A model generated the notes under the pieces. The model saw nothing but the letters and a program-made list of their open reading frames with translations, ran no database searches and was not told where the DNA came from. A stretch of 64,000 bases of DNA from Microbacterium karelineae (lineage in GTDB: Bacteria; Actinomycetota; Actinomycetes; Actinomycetales; Microbacteriaceae), in contig NZ_WFIX01000175.1 in assembly GCF_009745985.1 (NCBI RefSeq), positions 434,001 through 498,000 of the forward strand. The letters run 5' to 3'. How positions within the stretch are numbered: position 1 is the stretch's first letter; each line of letters begins with the position of its first letter. A program made the position numbers and the translations under genes. Below, piece by piece: positions 1-11,200 of the stretch.

Positions 1-819
1 ATCGCGGAGATCGGCCTCAACCACAACGGATCGGTCGAGCTCGCGAAGCAGCTCATCGACGTCGCGGCCGACGCGGGAGCGGACGCCGTGAAGTTCCAGA
101 AGCGCACGCCCGAGATCTGCACGCCCGAGCACATGCGCGACACGCCCCGGGACACGCCCTGGGGCACGATGACCTACCTCGAGTACCGCCATCGCGTCGA
201 GTTCGGCCGGGACGAGTACGTCGAGATCGGCGACCACGCCCTCATGCGCGGCCTCGAGTGGTTCGCGTCGCCGTGGGACGTGCCGAGCGTCGCGTTCCTC
301 GAGGACCTCGGCGTGGCATGCCACAAGGTCGCCTCCGCGAGCGTCACGGACATCGAGCTCCTCGAGGCGCTGCGCGACACGGGCAAGCCGATCATCCTCT
401 CGACCGGCATGTCGACGATGGAGGAGATCGACCGCGCCGTCCAGGTGCTCGGCACCGACGGTCTCGTGATCATGCACGCCACCTCGACGTACCCCATGGA
501 GCCGGACGAGGCGAACCTGCGCATGATCCCGGTCCTGCGCGACCGCTTCCCCGGGGTGCCGATCGGCTACTCGGGCCACGAGCGCGGCCTGCAGATCTCC
601 CTCGCGGCCGTCGCCGTGGGCGCCGTCGCCGTCGAACGCCACATCACGCTCGACCGCACGATGTGGGGATCCGACCACGCCGCGTCGCTCGAGCCGGGCG
701 GCGTCGCGACCCTCGTGCGCGACATCCGGATCATCGAGGCCGCGCGCGGCGACGGCGTCAAGCGCGTCTTCCCGGGCGAAGAGGCGCCGAAGGCGAAGCT
801 GCGGCGCGTCGGGGCGTGA
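1..819 (+). CDS. neuB: N-acetylneuraminate synthase family protein (NeuB-like), 5' truncated
   Basis: The reading frame is open from base 1 and ends at TGA 817–819, so the true start lies upstream of the window. It begins IAEIGLNHNG, the typical NeuB start of the TIM barrel. Other family landmarks are VKFQKR (Lys in the substrate pocket), ASASVTDIELL, ILSTGMS, HATSTYP, IGYSGHERG and VERHITLDR. The family condenses phosphoenolpyruvate with an N-acetylated hexosamine to give sialic, legionaminic or pseudaminic acid; the exact sugar cannot be read from sequence. The C-terminal SAF (antifreeze-like) domain of full-length NeuB is absent: the protein stops shortly after the barrel. The next gene overlaps by 4 nt, implying a surface nonulosonate-like operon. 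Confidence 0.88.
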   Translation: MAEIGLNHNGSVELAKQLIDVAADAGADAVKFQKRTPEICTPEHMRDTPRDTPWGTMTYLEYRHRVEFGRDEYVEIGDHALMRGLEWFASPWDVPSVAFLEDLGVACHKVASASVTDIELLEALRDTGKPIILSTGMSTMEEIDRAVQVLGTDGLVIMHATSTYPMEPDEANLRMIPVLRDRFPGVPIGYSGHERGLQISLAAVAVGAVAVERHITLDRTMWGSDHAASLEPGGVATLVRDIRIIEAARGDGVKRVFPGEEAPKAKLRRVGA

Positions 820-2054
820 CGGAGGCCGTCGGGCGGCCGCTGCGGATCGCGGCGGTCGCCGAGACTGACTCGTACGTCAAGTGGGCGGCCGCCCTCCTGG
901 GGACGGCGCGCGCCGACGGACGACTGATCGTGCTTGACACGGAGCTCGTCGTGAGCGATGCGCAGCTCGAGGCGGCGCTCGCGGGAACGGGGCTGCCGGC
1001 CGAGCGCGTGGCGCGGCGTGAGTACGCGGCACTCGCCGACGCGCTGCGGGGAGCGGACGTCGTGCTCGCCGCCTCCCGCGGACCCGTCGCCCGTGTCGTC
1101 GCGCGGGTCGCGGCGTCGCTCGAGCCGCGCCCCGTCATCGCCACCGGGCTGCCGGGCATCTCGATCCCCGCGACGTGGCTCGCGCTGCATTTCCGGCGCG
1201 AGTGCGACCTGTTCATCCTCCACTCCCACCGCGAGCTCCGCGCCTTCGGCGAGCTGGCGGCGGAGCGCGGGATCGATCAGAGGTTCGCCCTCGCGACCCT
1301 GCCGTTCGCGCGGCGCGTCGCGGGCGGGGTGCGCCCCGACGGCACCGGCACCGACCTGGTCTTCGCGGCGCAGGCCATCGTTCCGCGCGAGCGCGCGGAC
1401 CGCGAGCGGATGGCGCGGATCCTCGTGCGCGCGGCGCGGGCGGATCCGTCACGCCTGGTCGTACTGAAGCTGCGCGGCAGACCGGGCGAGCACGAGACGC
1501 ACCGCGCGGACGACGCCTATCCGGACATCCTCGCGGGGATGGCCGACGTGCCGCCGAACCTCGTCACCTCGTACGAGCCGATGGCGCGCGCGCTCGAGAC
1601 GGCGGAAGGACTCGTCACCGTCAGCTCGACGGCGGCGATCGAGGCGGCGGCACGAGGCGTTCCGGTCATCGCGCTCGATGCGTTCGGCGTCGACCCGTCG
1701 CTCATCAACGTCGTCTTCGCGCGCAGCGGGCTGCTCGCGGGCGAGGACGACGTCGTCGCGCGGAGGTTCCGGCACCCCGATCCGGCCTGGTTGCGCGACA
1801 ACTACTTCCACGATCCGCGCGACGACACCTGGGAGGACGCTCTCGAGGATCTCGTCGTCCGTCGCCGGGAGGGTGCGCTCGCGTCGCGTCCCGCCCCGCG
1901 CGCGCTCGGCGGCCGGGCGCGGGAGGCATGGGATCGCCGCATCGCGCTCGGGAACCGCGACCGGGCGATCGCCGGGCGCATCGCCTATCTCGTGGGAGCT
2001 CCGGCCCGCCGCTCGCTGCGCGTCCTGCGCCGGCTCACCTCGCGCTCCGCGTGA
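816..2054 (+). CDS. putative glycosyltransferase (DUF6716-like) coupled to neuB
   Basis: This is a 412-residue protein starting at GTG 816, which overlaps the neuB stop as GTGA. That coupling chooses the start even though the frame is open further upstream. The N-terminus (LRIAAVAETDSYVKWAAALL) and a second domain containing VTSYEPMARALETAEGLVTVSSTAAIEAAARGVP look like a two-domain GT-B-fold enzyme; the late SSTAAIEAA-G-P stretch fits a nucleotide-sugar site. I recall proteins of this kind being labelled DUF6716 putative glycosyltransferase beside neuB in actinobacteria. The donor and acceptor are unknown. A role in attaching or polymerising the neighbouring nonulosonic acid on the cell surface is inference from position. 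Confidence 0.7.
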   Translation: MTEAVGRPLRIAAVAETDSYVKWAAALLGTARADGRLIVLDTELVVSDAQLEAALAGTGLPAERVARREYAALADALRGADVVLAASRGPVARVVARVAASLEPRPVIATGLPGISIPATWLALHFRRECDLFILHSHRELRAFGELAAERGIDQRFALATLPFARRVAGGVRPDGTGTDLVFAAQAIVPRERADRERMARILVRAARADPSRLVVLKLRGRPGEHETHRADDAYPDILAGMADVPPNLVTSYEPMARALETAEGLVTVSSTAAIEAAARGVPVIALDAFGVDPSLINVVFARSGLLAGEDDVVARRFRHPDPAWLRDNYFHDPRDDTWEDALEDLVVRRREGALASRPAPRALGGRAREAWDRRIALGNRDRAIAGRIAYLVGAPARRSLRVLRRLTSRSA

Positions 2055-2182
2055 GGGTGTCACCGTCCTTGAACGCGTCGCTTTGCATGATTGATCACTG
2101 AGCGGTCCCTGAGAGAAAGCTGTGATGGTACGGTGCTGAATGTCGGCGGTTGTGGCGCCGCGTTGGGCGTCATGGAGGGGCC

Positions 2183-5100
2183 GTGTTCTCAGTAGGATCT
2201 GATGGTGTTACGGCCAGATCTCGCCGTCCCTGGGTGTGGGGATCTATCGCACTGACCGCGGTCGTCGTCGCGGGGTTGGGGTGGTGGTTCGTCTCCGACG
2301 TGACCACTCCGGAACCGATGCCGGAAGAGAGGGCGATCGATTGCACTCAGACGATCGCCGATTCGGACGACGAGGCCGTGATGATCGCCGCTTCATGTGG
2401 CACGGAGGTCGAGATCGCTTCCGAGAGGACTCCATGGGAGACCTCGTGGGCGATGCCTTCCGGGGAGCACCGGCTCGAAGTCTCCATGGTGCCGACGCGG
2501 ACCGAGGTGAACGGTGAGTGGCAGGAGATCGATTCGTCGATCGTTACCGATGACTCGGACGGGACACTGAAACCCGTCGCTGCTCTGTTCGATGTGCGTC
2601 TGAACCCGGGTGGTGTGCTGGGAGAGAACGTTCCGTTGGGTGTCATCGAGCGCGACGGGGCGTCGATGGCGATCACCTTCCCGCTCGATCTCCCTGTCCC
2701 TGCTGTCGACGGCAGCCGTGCTATCTATGCGCTGGACGACGGCATTCGGCTGATCGTGACGATGTTCAGCGACGGTTCTGGTTTCGTGCCGGTGATCGAA
2801 CTCGAATCCCCGGCGGCGGCGGAGCGCTTGAAGGAGCTTCTTCTGGGAACGGGTGTGACGTTCGGCCTGGAGCTGTCGGAGGGCCTGCGCATGGAGTCCC
2901 AGGATGGCGGCGCAGTGGATGTCGTGGACGCCGACGGAGAAGCGATGTTCACGGCGCCGCCTCCCGTGATGTGGGACTCGGCTGGCGGTGACGTCGAAGC
3001 GGATGGTGCTGCCGGAACATCGGGGCCGGTGGATCGGCTCATGCAGGCGGCTGTCGGTGACCGGGTCGCGGAGATGGGTGTGAGCGTCACTGACAACTCG
3101 ATGACCGTGACGATCGACGAGGCGATGATGTCGGATCCGGAGACGGTCTGGCCTGTTCATCTCGATCCCGGCTTCAGCGGCAAGGGGCCTGGTCAATGGC
3201 TTGCGGTGCGTACCGGCGCATACACGAATACGTTGTACAAGTGGGGTGACACGTCGACCACGCGCCGCGGCGAAGGAGATGGTCGGTGCGACGCGTATCC
3301 TCTGTGCCCGGCGAACTGGACGCAGCGTCTCGTGTGGCAGTACGGCGGGCTGTCGGGGATAGCCGAATTGGACGGCTCGGATATCACGTCCGCGAAATTT
3401 CGTGTCAACGGCTGGTACTCGGCCACCTGCAATCCGACGGTGACCGAGCTGCATGCCGTGGAGCCGATCTCTTCGGCGACGAAGTGGGGAGACCTGCACT
3501 GGAACTCGGAGACGCGGATCTCGTCGCGCAACGAGTACCACAGTGCGGAGTGCGGCGGTCAGGGGTATCGGGAGTTCGGCGCATTGAAGGCGTTGAGGCT
3601 CGTCGCGGATCTGAATCTCTCCACGATCACGCTCGGGTTGAAGGCTCAGAACGAGACGACGATCAACCTCGGCTGGAAGAGGTTTCGCGCGGATGCGACG
3701 CTCTCGGTGACCTACAACCGGAAGCCCGACACTCCGTCGGGGGTGCGGGTCCTGGTCGGTTCGACGAACGTCGGCTGCGCGACGGGTGCGGACCGACCCG
3801 TGATATCGACGACGACGCCGAAGATATCCGCGATCGGGAGAGACCCTGACGGCACATCGGTAAAGATGGTATTTCGGGCATTCCAGGCGTCCAACGGCAC
3901 GAAGGTGTGGTCGCCGGCGTACACAGCCTCGCTTCCGAGCGGGCAGCGCCACACGCTGCAGGTCGCGAGCGGCAACCTGGTGAATGGGCAGATCTATCGC
4001 CTGACGGCGAAAGCCCACGACCCCGGCGGACTCGAGTCCGTGACCGCCGCGCGGTGCGAGGTGGAGATCGACACGAGCAAGCCGGCCTCCCCAGCGATCA
4101 CGCCTGCGCTGGGCGGGACCGGAGTTCAAGCCGTGTACCGTCCCGACGAGGAGCGTGGGGGCGTCGGACGGACAGGGAGATTCACGTTCTGGCGAGAATC
4201 AGAGTCCGACGTCGTGTCGTTCATGTATGGCTTCGACGATGCGAGCATGACCAGGACAGTCGATGCATCGTCCCTGGGCAAGGCGAACGTCTGGTTCACG
4301 CCCACAGCGTCAGGTCCTGTGACGCTGTATGCGGCGTCGAAGGACGCAGCCGGGAACGTGTCGGGAACGACGAGGTATACGTTCGATGTCGCCGCTCCGA
4401 CGGAGGATGCGATCTGGACGCTGGATGAAGATGCGGATCTGACCGCGGAGGGCACCGGCGAGTCGGGCGAGCGGCGGCCACTCACCATCGACGGCGCGAC
4501 GCGACCGACGGAATCGGGACCGTTGGCACTGTTCGGCTCCCGCGACGGCGATCAAGCGCTCGTCTTCGACGGCGTCGACGACGCCGCGTGGACGGAGAAC
4601 GGACCCGTTGTGGATACGACGAAGTCGTTCGCGGTCTCGGCGCATGTATGGCTGGACGCCGCGGATATCGATACAGGACGGACCTACACGGCCGTCGCGC
4701 AGGACGGATCGGATCGTTCCGGGTTCTATCTGTCGTACCGGCCGAGCTGTTCTGCGACCGGCGGCGACGCGGGGAGCGGCTGTTGGACGTTCCGGATGTC
4801 GGACAACGACGGATCGGGCGGGGGAGCGAGCCCCGAGTCGCCCGTGATCGTGCGACCGGATCAGTGGGTGCATCTGCTGGGTGAATATGACGCTGTTGAC
4901 AAGACGTCGCGACTTTGGGTATGCGAGGCAGGCACGCCCGAGAATCCATCGCGAGGGGAACCCATCGGCCCGACAGAGGTGACTCGGACGGCGACGCCGT
5001 GGGCAGCGAACGGGGCGTTCAGCGTGGGGCGAGGCCTGTACGGGGGTGCGCCCGTCGATTGGTGGCCGGGCAAGGTCGACAACATCCGCGTGTTCTCGGG

Positions 5101-5206
5101 CGAGATCGTCGACGAGGCGAAGATCCGACGGCTTTGTCAGGGCGCGGAGGCGACCGACTTCTCGACGGGCGACACAGCGCTTGATCCGACGGAGGTCGAA
5201 GACTGA
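2183..5206 (+). CDS. secreted LamG / DNRLRE-like surface protein, partner of RHS protein
   Basis: About 1007 residues. GTG 2183 is preferred because GGAGG lies 4 nt upstream; an in-frame TTG at 2150 has no visible ribosome site. An N-terminal hydrophobic segment (WGSIALTAVVVAGLGWWFV) acts as signal or anchor. Next comes a long extracellular region ending in TVWPVHLDPGF, then a DNRLRE-like beta domain (LAVRTGAYTN…WNSETR), an immunoglobulin/Fn3-like stretch (about residues 515–650), and a C-terminal LamG/concanavalin-like domain (AIWTLDEDADL…DNIRVFSGEI). Its TGA overlaps the ATG of the RHS gene by one base, so the two are co-translated. It probably binds carbohydrate or protein at the envelope and may help display or export the RHS toxin; that role is inference. 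Confidence 0.75.
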   Translation: MFSVGSDGVTARSRRPWVWGSIALTAVVVAGLGWWFVSDVTTPEPMPEERAIDCTQTIADSDDEAVMIAASCGTEVEIASERTPWETSWAMPSGEHRLEVSMVPTRTEVNGEWQEIDSSIVTDDSDGTLKPVAALFDVRLNPGGVLGENVPLGVIERDGASMAITFPLDLPVPAVDGSRAIYALDDGIRLIVTMFSDGSGFVPVIELESPAAAERLKELLLGTGVTFGLELSEGLRMESQDGGAVDVVDADGEAMFTAPPPVMWDSAGGDVEADGAAGTSGPVDRLMQAAVGDRVAEMGVSVTDNSMTVTIDEAMMSDPETVWPVHLDPGFSGKGPGQWLAVRTGAYTNTLYKWGDTSTTRRGEGDGRCDAYPLCPANWTQRLVWQYGGLSGIAELDGSDITSAKFRVNGWYSATCNPTVTELHAVEPISSATKWGDLHWNSETRISSRNEYHSAECGGQGYREFGALKALRLVADLNLSTITLGLKAQNETTINLGWKRFRADATLSVTYNRKPDTPSGVRVLVGSTNVGCATGADRPVISTTTPKISAIGRDPDGTSVKMVFRAFQASNGTKVWSPAYTASLPSGQRHTLQVASGNLVNGQIYRLTAKAHDPGGLESVTAARCEVEIDTSKPASPAITPALGGTGVQAVYRPDEERGGVGRTGRFTFWRESESDVVSFMYGFDDASMTRTVDASSLGKANVWFTPTASGPVTLYAASKDAAGNVSGTTRYTFDVAAPTEDAIWTLDEDADLTAEGTGESGERRPLTIDGATRPTESGPLALFGSRDGDQALVFDGVDDAAWTENGPVVDTTKSFAVSAHVWLDAADIDTGRTYTAVAQDGSDRSGFYLSYRPSCSATGGDAGSGCWTFRMSDNDGSGGGASPESPVIVRPDQWVHLLGEYDAVDKTSRLWVCEAGTPENPSRGEPIGPTEVTRTATPWAANGAFSVGRGLYGGAPVDWWPGKVDNIRVFSGEIVDEAKIRRLCQGAEATDFSTGDTALDPTEVED

Positions 5207-8200
5207 TGCGCTCGAAACGGGGGACAGCAGCGTCGTCGCGTCACCGGTGGTTCTCGGCCGGGGCGGTTGTGCTGACGGCAGTGCTCGCGGTGAATGCTGC
5301 GGTGACGGGTGCGGATCGTTCCACGGCAGCGGCGGTATCGGAGGACGACGGGCTCGTCGAAGAGACCCGCGAGGACAACTTCGACCAGGTCGTCGCCGAC
5401 CTCGTCGACGAGACGGTGCATCCATCTGCCCCGATCGACGTGTCGGCAGAGGAACCCGCGGACCAGGGCGCTGCGCTCGATCTGCCGTCGAAGCTCCCGA
5501 CAGCGGACGAGGCGACCGTCCGAGTCGGAGCAAACGATGCCGACGACAGGGCCCGGGAGGACATCGGCGGGCTTCCGGTGATCGTCTCAGCACCTGACGG
5601 TGGGGATGCTCCGGATGCGGTCGATGTGCGGGTTCTCTCCGAAGAAGACGCGGCGGCGACGGGCGTATCCGGTGTCGTGATCGAGGTCGAAGACACATCG
5701 GAAGGCGCGGAGCCGGGGCGCGAGGTCGAGCTGGACATCTCGTACGCGGACTTCTCCGGTGCGGCCGGAGGCGATTGGGCATCGCGTCTGCAGATCGTGT
5801 GGGTCCCCGAGTGTGAGGATGATGCGCGCCTCGGTGTGGAGTGTCGCATCCAGCCACTGGACACGGTCAACGACAAGGACGCGCAGACGATTAGCGCGGT
5901 CGTGCCCGTCATCGTGACCGACGAAGAGGAGCCGGCGCCCGCACCGACGCCAACACCCACCCCGGAGCCGACGCCGACGGAGATCGCGACCCCTGCTCCG
6001 ACGCCGCCGGACGCCCCTGAGCCGACACCAACACCAATCCCGGAGCCCACATCCACCCCGACGCCAGAGGCGGGCGCGGCCCGTTCGGCTCCGACGGATG
6101 CGTCGGATGAGTCAGACGCAGGATTCGCCGCGGTCACGGAATCTGCGAACTCCGACGAGGCATCCGCGATTGGCGCGGTCGCCGTCACGACGACCGTCTC
6201 GGGATCCCACGGAGACTGGTCGGCGACGAGTCTCTCCCCGACATCGACCTGGGGATCAGCGGGCAACACCGGCGGATTCACCTGGACGTACCCGTTGAAG
6301 GCTCCGCAGGCCGTTGCCGGGCCAGCACCGGAACTGTCGATCGGGTACGACTCCGCCGTCTCCGACGGGAAGGTGCCCTCGGCGAACACCCAATCGGGGC
6401 TTCTGGGCGAGGGCTTCGTTCTCGGCGACAGCTTCGTCGAACGCGTCTACGTTCCCTGCAGCGATGACGAAGTCGCCGGGAACAACGTCGACCTGGACGC
6501 GCCGGATCTGTGTTGGGGAACGGAGAACGCGACCCTCTCGTTCGACGGTTCGTCGATGGAGCTGGTGAAAGACGCCGACACGGGCGAGTGGCACACACGA
6601 CAAGAAGAGGGCTTGCGGGTCGAGCATGTCGAGGCGGGTGGCGCGGCCGGCGAGTACTGGAGGCTCACCACTGTCGATGGCGTCGTCTACACCTTCGGCC
6701 AGGTCGCCGCCTCGAACTCCGCGTGGACTGTCCCGGTGTACGGAAACCACGCGGGTGAGCCGTGCCACGCGGCGGAGTTCGCCGACTCGCGGTGCGACCA
6801 GGTGTGGCGGTGGATGGTCGACAGCGTCGTCGACACCACGGGCAACTCGATGTCGTACACGTACGAGACCGAGCAGAATCACTACCGTCCGTTCTACGGA
6901 ACGGCGAACGTCGCGTACACATCGGGCGGTCATCTGACGCGGATCGACTATGGCACCCACCCCGATGACGGCGTCTCGGCCGCTCCAGCCCGGTTCACGC
7001 TGAGCTACGCGCCGCGCTGCATCACCGATCTTGCGGATGCGTCGTCGTGGTGCGGTTCGGGCCAGACATCGATGACCGCGAACCACTGGCCGGACACGCC
7101 CGTGGATCTCGCCTGCGCGGCGGCCGACCCGTGCGAGGTGTACACCCCGACGTTCTTCGACAGGGCCAGGCTGTCGAAGATCGTCAGCTATGCGCATGAC
7201 GGGTCCGCGTACAGGATGATCGACGCCTGGACGCCGACGCAGAAGTTCGTGCCGCAGGGCGACGGCATCGGGCTCGACGGCGCGGAAGGCGTGATGCTGC
7301 GGCTCGAGAAGCTCCAGCACGTCGCACACGCAGGTCCGGCGGCGGACATCACTCCGCCGGCCGTGCTGTTCACCTACACGGCCCTCGAGAACCGCGTCGC
7401 GGCGCCGGATCTCAGCGACGGGTTGTGGCGGCACCGCGTAACCGGAGTGCGTACGGAATCCGGCGCCACGATCGGCGTCTCGTACCGGACGGAGTGCTCG
7501 GAGACGGACCAGCCGTCGTCGGCGGCGAGCAATGCGAAGCTGTGCTTCCCCGTGAAGTGGTCGGTCGGCCCGATCTCCCCGAAGCGCACCGACTACTTCC
7601 ACAAATACGTCGTCGACACGGTCGTGGAATCCGGCTCGACCGTCATCGACGGGTCGACGGAGCTGGTCACGGGGTCGCTCCCGGTCGCGACGAAGTACGT
7701 CTACGGCGGCGGCGCGAAGTGGGTCCAGCCGACGGGACCGCTCGTCGACGATGCGGAGCGAACCTACTCGGAGTTCCGCGGTTTCCGGACGGTGAAGACG
7801 ATACTCGGGACGGAGGGGCAGCAGTCCTCGACCCAGCGCACCTACTTCCGTGGCGCAGGCGGCACGATCACCGCAGGCTCGTCGACGAACCCGATCACCG
7901 TGGACGACGATGAGGACATCTTCGCGGGCCAGGTGTTCTCGACCGTCGAGCTCGACGGCACTGCGAAGGTGTCCGAATACGTGACGACCCCGGGCGATCC
8001 CGTCGTGGTCGCGACGAGCGCACACGATTCCTCGTTCACTGCGACGCGGATCCCCGCACAGACGACGTACGGATACATATACGCGAAGGACGGGACGACG
8101 GCCGTGCAGCGGACCCAGTCGATCGCGACCTTCAACGCCGACGCACAGGTCATCGCGGTGGACGACAGAGGATATCTTGCGACGACGAACGACGACCTGT

Positions 8201-11200
8201 GCACGACGACGTCGTATGCAGCGTCCGGTGATGACGCGCTCGCGAGTAGGAACCTCGTCGGACTCGCCTCAAGCACCGAGACGGTCTCGAAGTCCTGCGG
8301 GACGGCGGTATCGCGCCCCGACGATGTCGTGGCGGCGTCGCGGTCGGCGTATGACGCCCGTGGGCTCCTCACCACGAGCGAGGTCCTCGACCCGACGGAT
8401 GGTTCCGGCTGGCAGACGACGAGCACGATGACGTACGACACACGCGGCCGACCACGGAGCGTGACGGATGCCATGGGGAACGTCACGTCGACGTCGTACG
8501 AGAGCACGGCCGGCGGCTTCACGGCATCGACGACGGTCATGAACGTGCTGGGCCATACCGTTGCGACGACGTTCGACCCTCTGCTGGGCGTTCCCACATC
8601 GACGGTGGACCAGAACGGCAAGGTCACGACCGGCGCATATGACGCGCTCGGGCGCCTCGTCGAAGTGAGGTACCCACAGCACGCGGGACTCTCGTTGCCT
8701 TCGGTGACGTACGAGTACGTCGTGCGAGCCACCGGACTCAACGCCGTGGTCACGCGTACAATCGCGGCTGATGGTGACCACCATCGCGTGAGCGTTGAGC
8801 TGATGGACGGACTGCTGCGCCCGTTCCAGACGCAGACGGAGAGTGTCGATACGGGCATCGATCGGAGCGACGACATCGCCACCCGTGGCCGGCTCGTCGC
8901 GCAGACCTACTACGACTCCGCAGGTCGTATCGACACGGTCACGCAGCCGTGGAATGTCGCCGGCGCACCGTCCTCGACGCCGCAGGCGGGCATTGTGGTT
9001 CCGCCCGCCCAGACGACCTACGCTTACGATGGCGCAGGACGCGTCGTGGACGAGGTGTTCTGGATCGGCAACACGTCTGATCCGGCGAACGAGCAATGGC
9101 GCACGACGACCGTCTACGACGGTGACACGACCCTCGTGATTCCGCCGAACGGTGCGAGCCCGACACTGACGAAGACCGATGCCCGCGGGCGGACTGTCGA
9201 ACTGAGGGAGTTCGAACGCGACCCGATCGCGCAGGCGGCCGCCGACTCGGAGCCGGACGTGCGTGCACTCGCCTCGCGCACGACGACGTACGGGTACACG
9301 CCGGACGGACAGATCGCGACGCTCAAGGAACCCGGCGGCGCGACCTGGGCGTACGAATACGACTGGGGCGGCCGACAGATCCGCGCGGAGGATCCGGACG
9401 CCGGTTCGTCGACGATCGCCTACGACGTGCTCGGGCGTGTGTCGACGGTCACCGACGGGGCCGGGGAGAAGCTGGCATACACGTACGATGCGCTCGGCCG
9501 AACGACGAGCGTTCGCGACGACTCCGTAACGGGCCCGGTGCGTGCGTCGTGGGAGTACGACACAGTGCAGAAGGGCCTGCTCACGTCGTCTACCCGAGTT
9601 ATCGACGGCGCGAGTTACGTCGACGAGATCGCGTCCTACGACGACGCCTACCGCCCGACGCGGACGACCACGGTGCTGCCGGATACGCCCGCGTTTGCGG
9701 CTCTCGGAGCGAAGTCGTTCTCGACCGACTACGAGTACACATCTGACGGCCAGCTGTCGCAGGTGACCTATCCGAAGGTCACGCGGGCCGCGAGCGACGG
9801 TGGGGCGGACGCGACGGTCCTGGGGCCGGAGAAGGTGTCGACGTTCTACGACGACGCCTCGCTGCCGTCGTGGATGAGCGGAGGCTTCGGCTGGGGCGTC
9901 TACGTGGCGGCATCGAAGTTCACCGCAGAAGGACGCCTCCAGGCGATGGACCTCGGGAACACGTACGGCACGGCGGTGTCGTACCAATACGAGGACGGCA
10001 CCAAGCGCCTCTCGCGTATCTCCACCGACCGCGCCGGCATCGATGGCACCGAAGTCGACATGTCGTACGCGTACGACCCGTCGGGCAACGTCACGAGCAT
10101 CGTCGATGCTCCGACGCGTGCGACGTTGGCGACAGCGGACGGCCGTGACCGCCAATGCTTCGAGTACGACGGATACGCCCGGCTGACGCTCGCGTGGACG
10201 CCGGGGATCGACGAGTGCACGACCGCACCGACGAACGCCGGCATGGGCGGTGCCGCCCCGTACTGGGAGACATACGCGTACGACATCGCGAACAACCGCA
10301 CGGAGCTCACCACCCGCGATGTCGCCGGCGTCACGACGGTCTCGGCGTATGACTATGGATCGGCGGCGCATGCGCACGCGGTGACGAACGTGACCGCCAC
10401 CGTGGGAGAGACTGCCTCGACGACCAGCTACGAGTACGACGGGGCCGGCCGCCGCATCTCCGACAGCAACCCGGATGCCGACACGGGTGCCGCATACAGC
10501 TGGGACGCGGAGGGGGAACTCGTCGGAGTCGCGGGCGACGCGTACACCTACGACGCCTCCGGGACACGACTCATTCGTTCCAGCGGTGGGGTGACGACGG
10601 TCTACCTCGGCGGTCAGGAGGTGCAGATCTCCGAGGACGGCGCGGTCAGCGCGACGCGCTACTACTCGTTTGCGGGGAACACCGTTGCGGTCCGCACCGA
10701 CCGTGGCCTCGGCGGTGTCACGTCGCTGGCCACCGATCACCACGGGTCCCCAGTTGCATCGATCCCAGCGACGGGGAACCCGTCCGTGACGCCGGTGGGC
10801 CGCTGGTATTCGGGCCCCTTCGGGGGAACGCGCGGTGACGAGGCGATCCCGGGTGACCATCGGTTCCTCGGGGCGGTTCGCGACGCGTCGGGTCTGACGA
10901 TGCTGGGGGCGCGGTTCTACGACGAACAGGTCGGGGCGTTCATCAGTGTCGACCCGCTGCTGGACATGGCGAACCCCGCGCAGTGGAACGCGTACGCCTA
11001 TGCGAACTCGTCGCCGGTCACGTTCTCGGACCCGAGCGGCCTGATGGTCAAGATGACGAGGGCCGATGGCGGCGGCGGTGGCAGCAGCAGGGCGGCCTCG
11101 AGCTCGGCTTCCATGGGCACCTACGGCTCGACGAACGCCCCGGTGAAGAGCTTCTGGGGAGGTCTCGCGGCAGGTGTGAGCAGTGCGTGGAGCACGGTGT

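Noticed and set aside
2150-2182. Upstream TTG start for the LamG protein
   Set aside because: No ribosome site; GTG 2183 has GGAGG at a usable distance and still keeps the membrane signal.
2393-4129. Long open frame on the minus strand (578 codons) opposite the LamG gene
   Set aside because: Shadow frame from high-GC codon bias; low-complexity Arg/His-rich translation and no family signature, while the plus-strand frame has clear domains.
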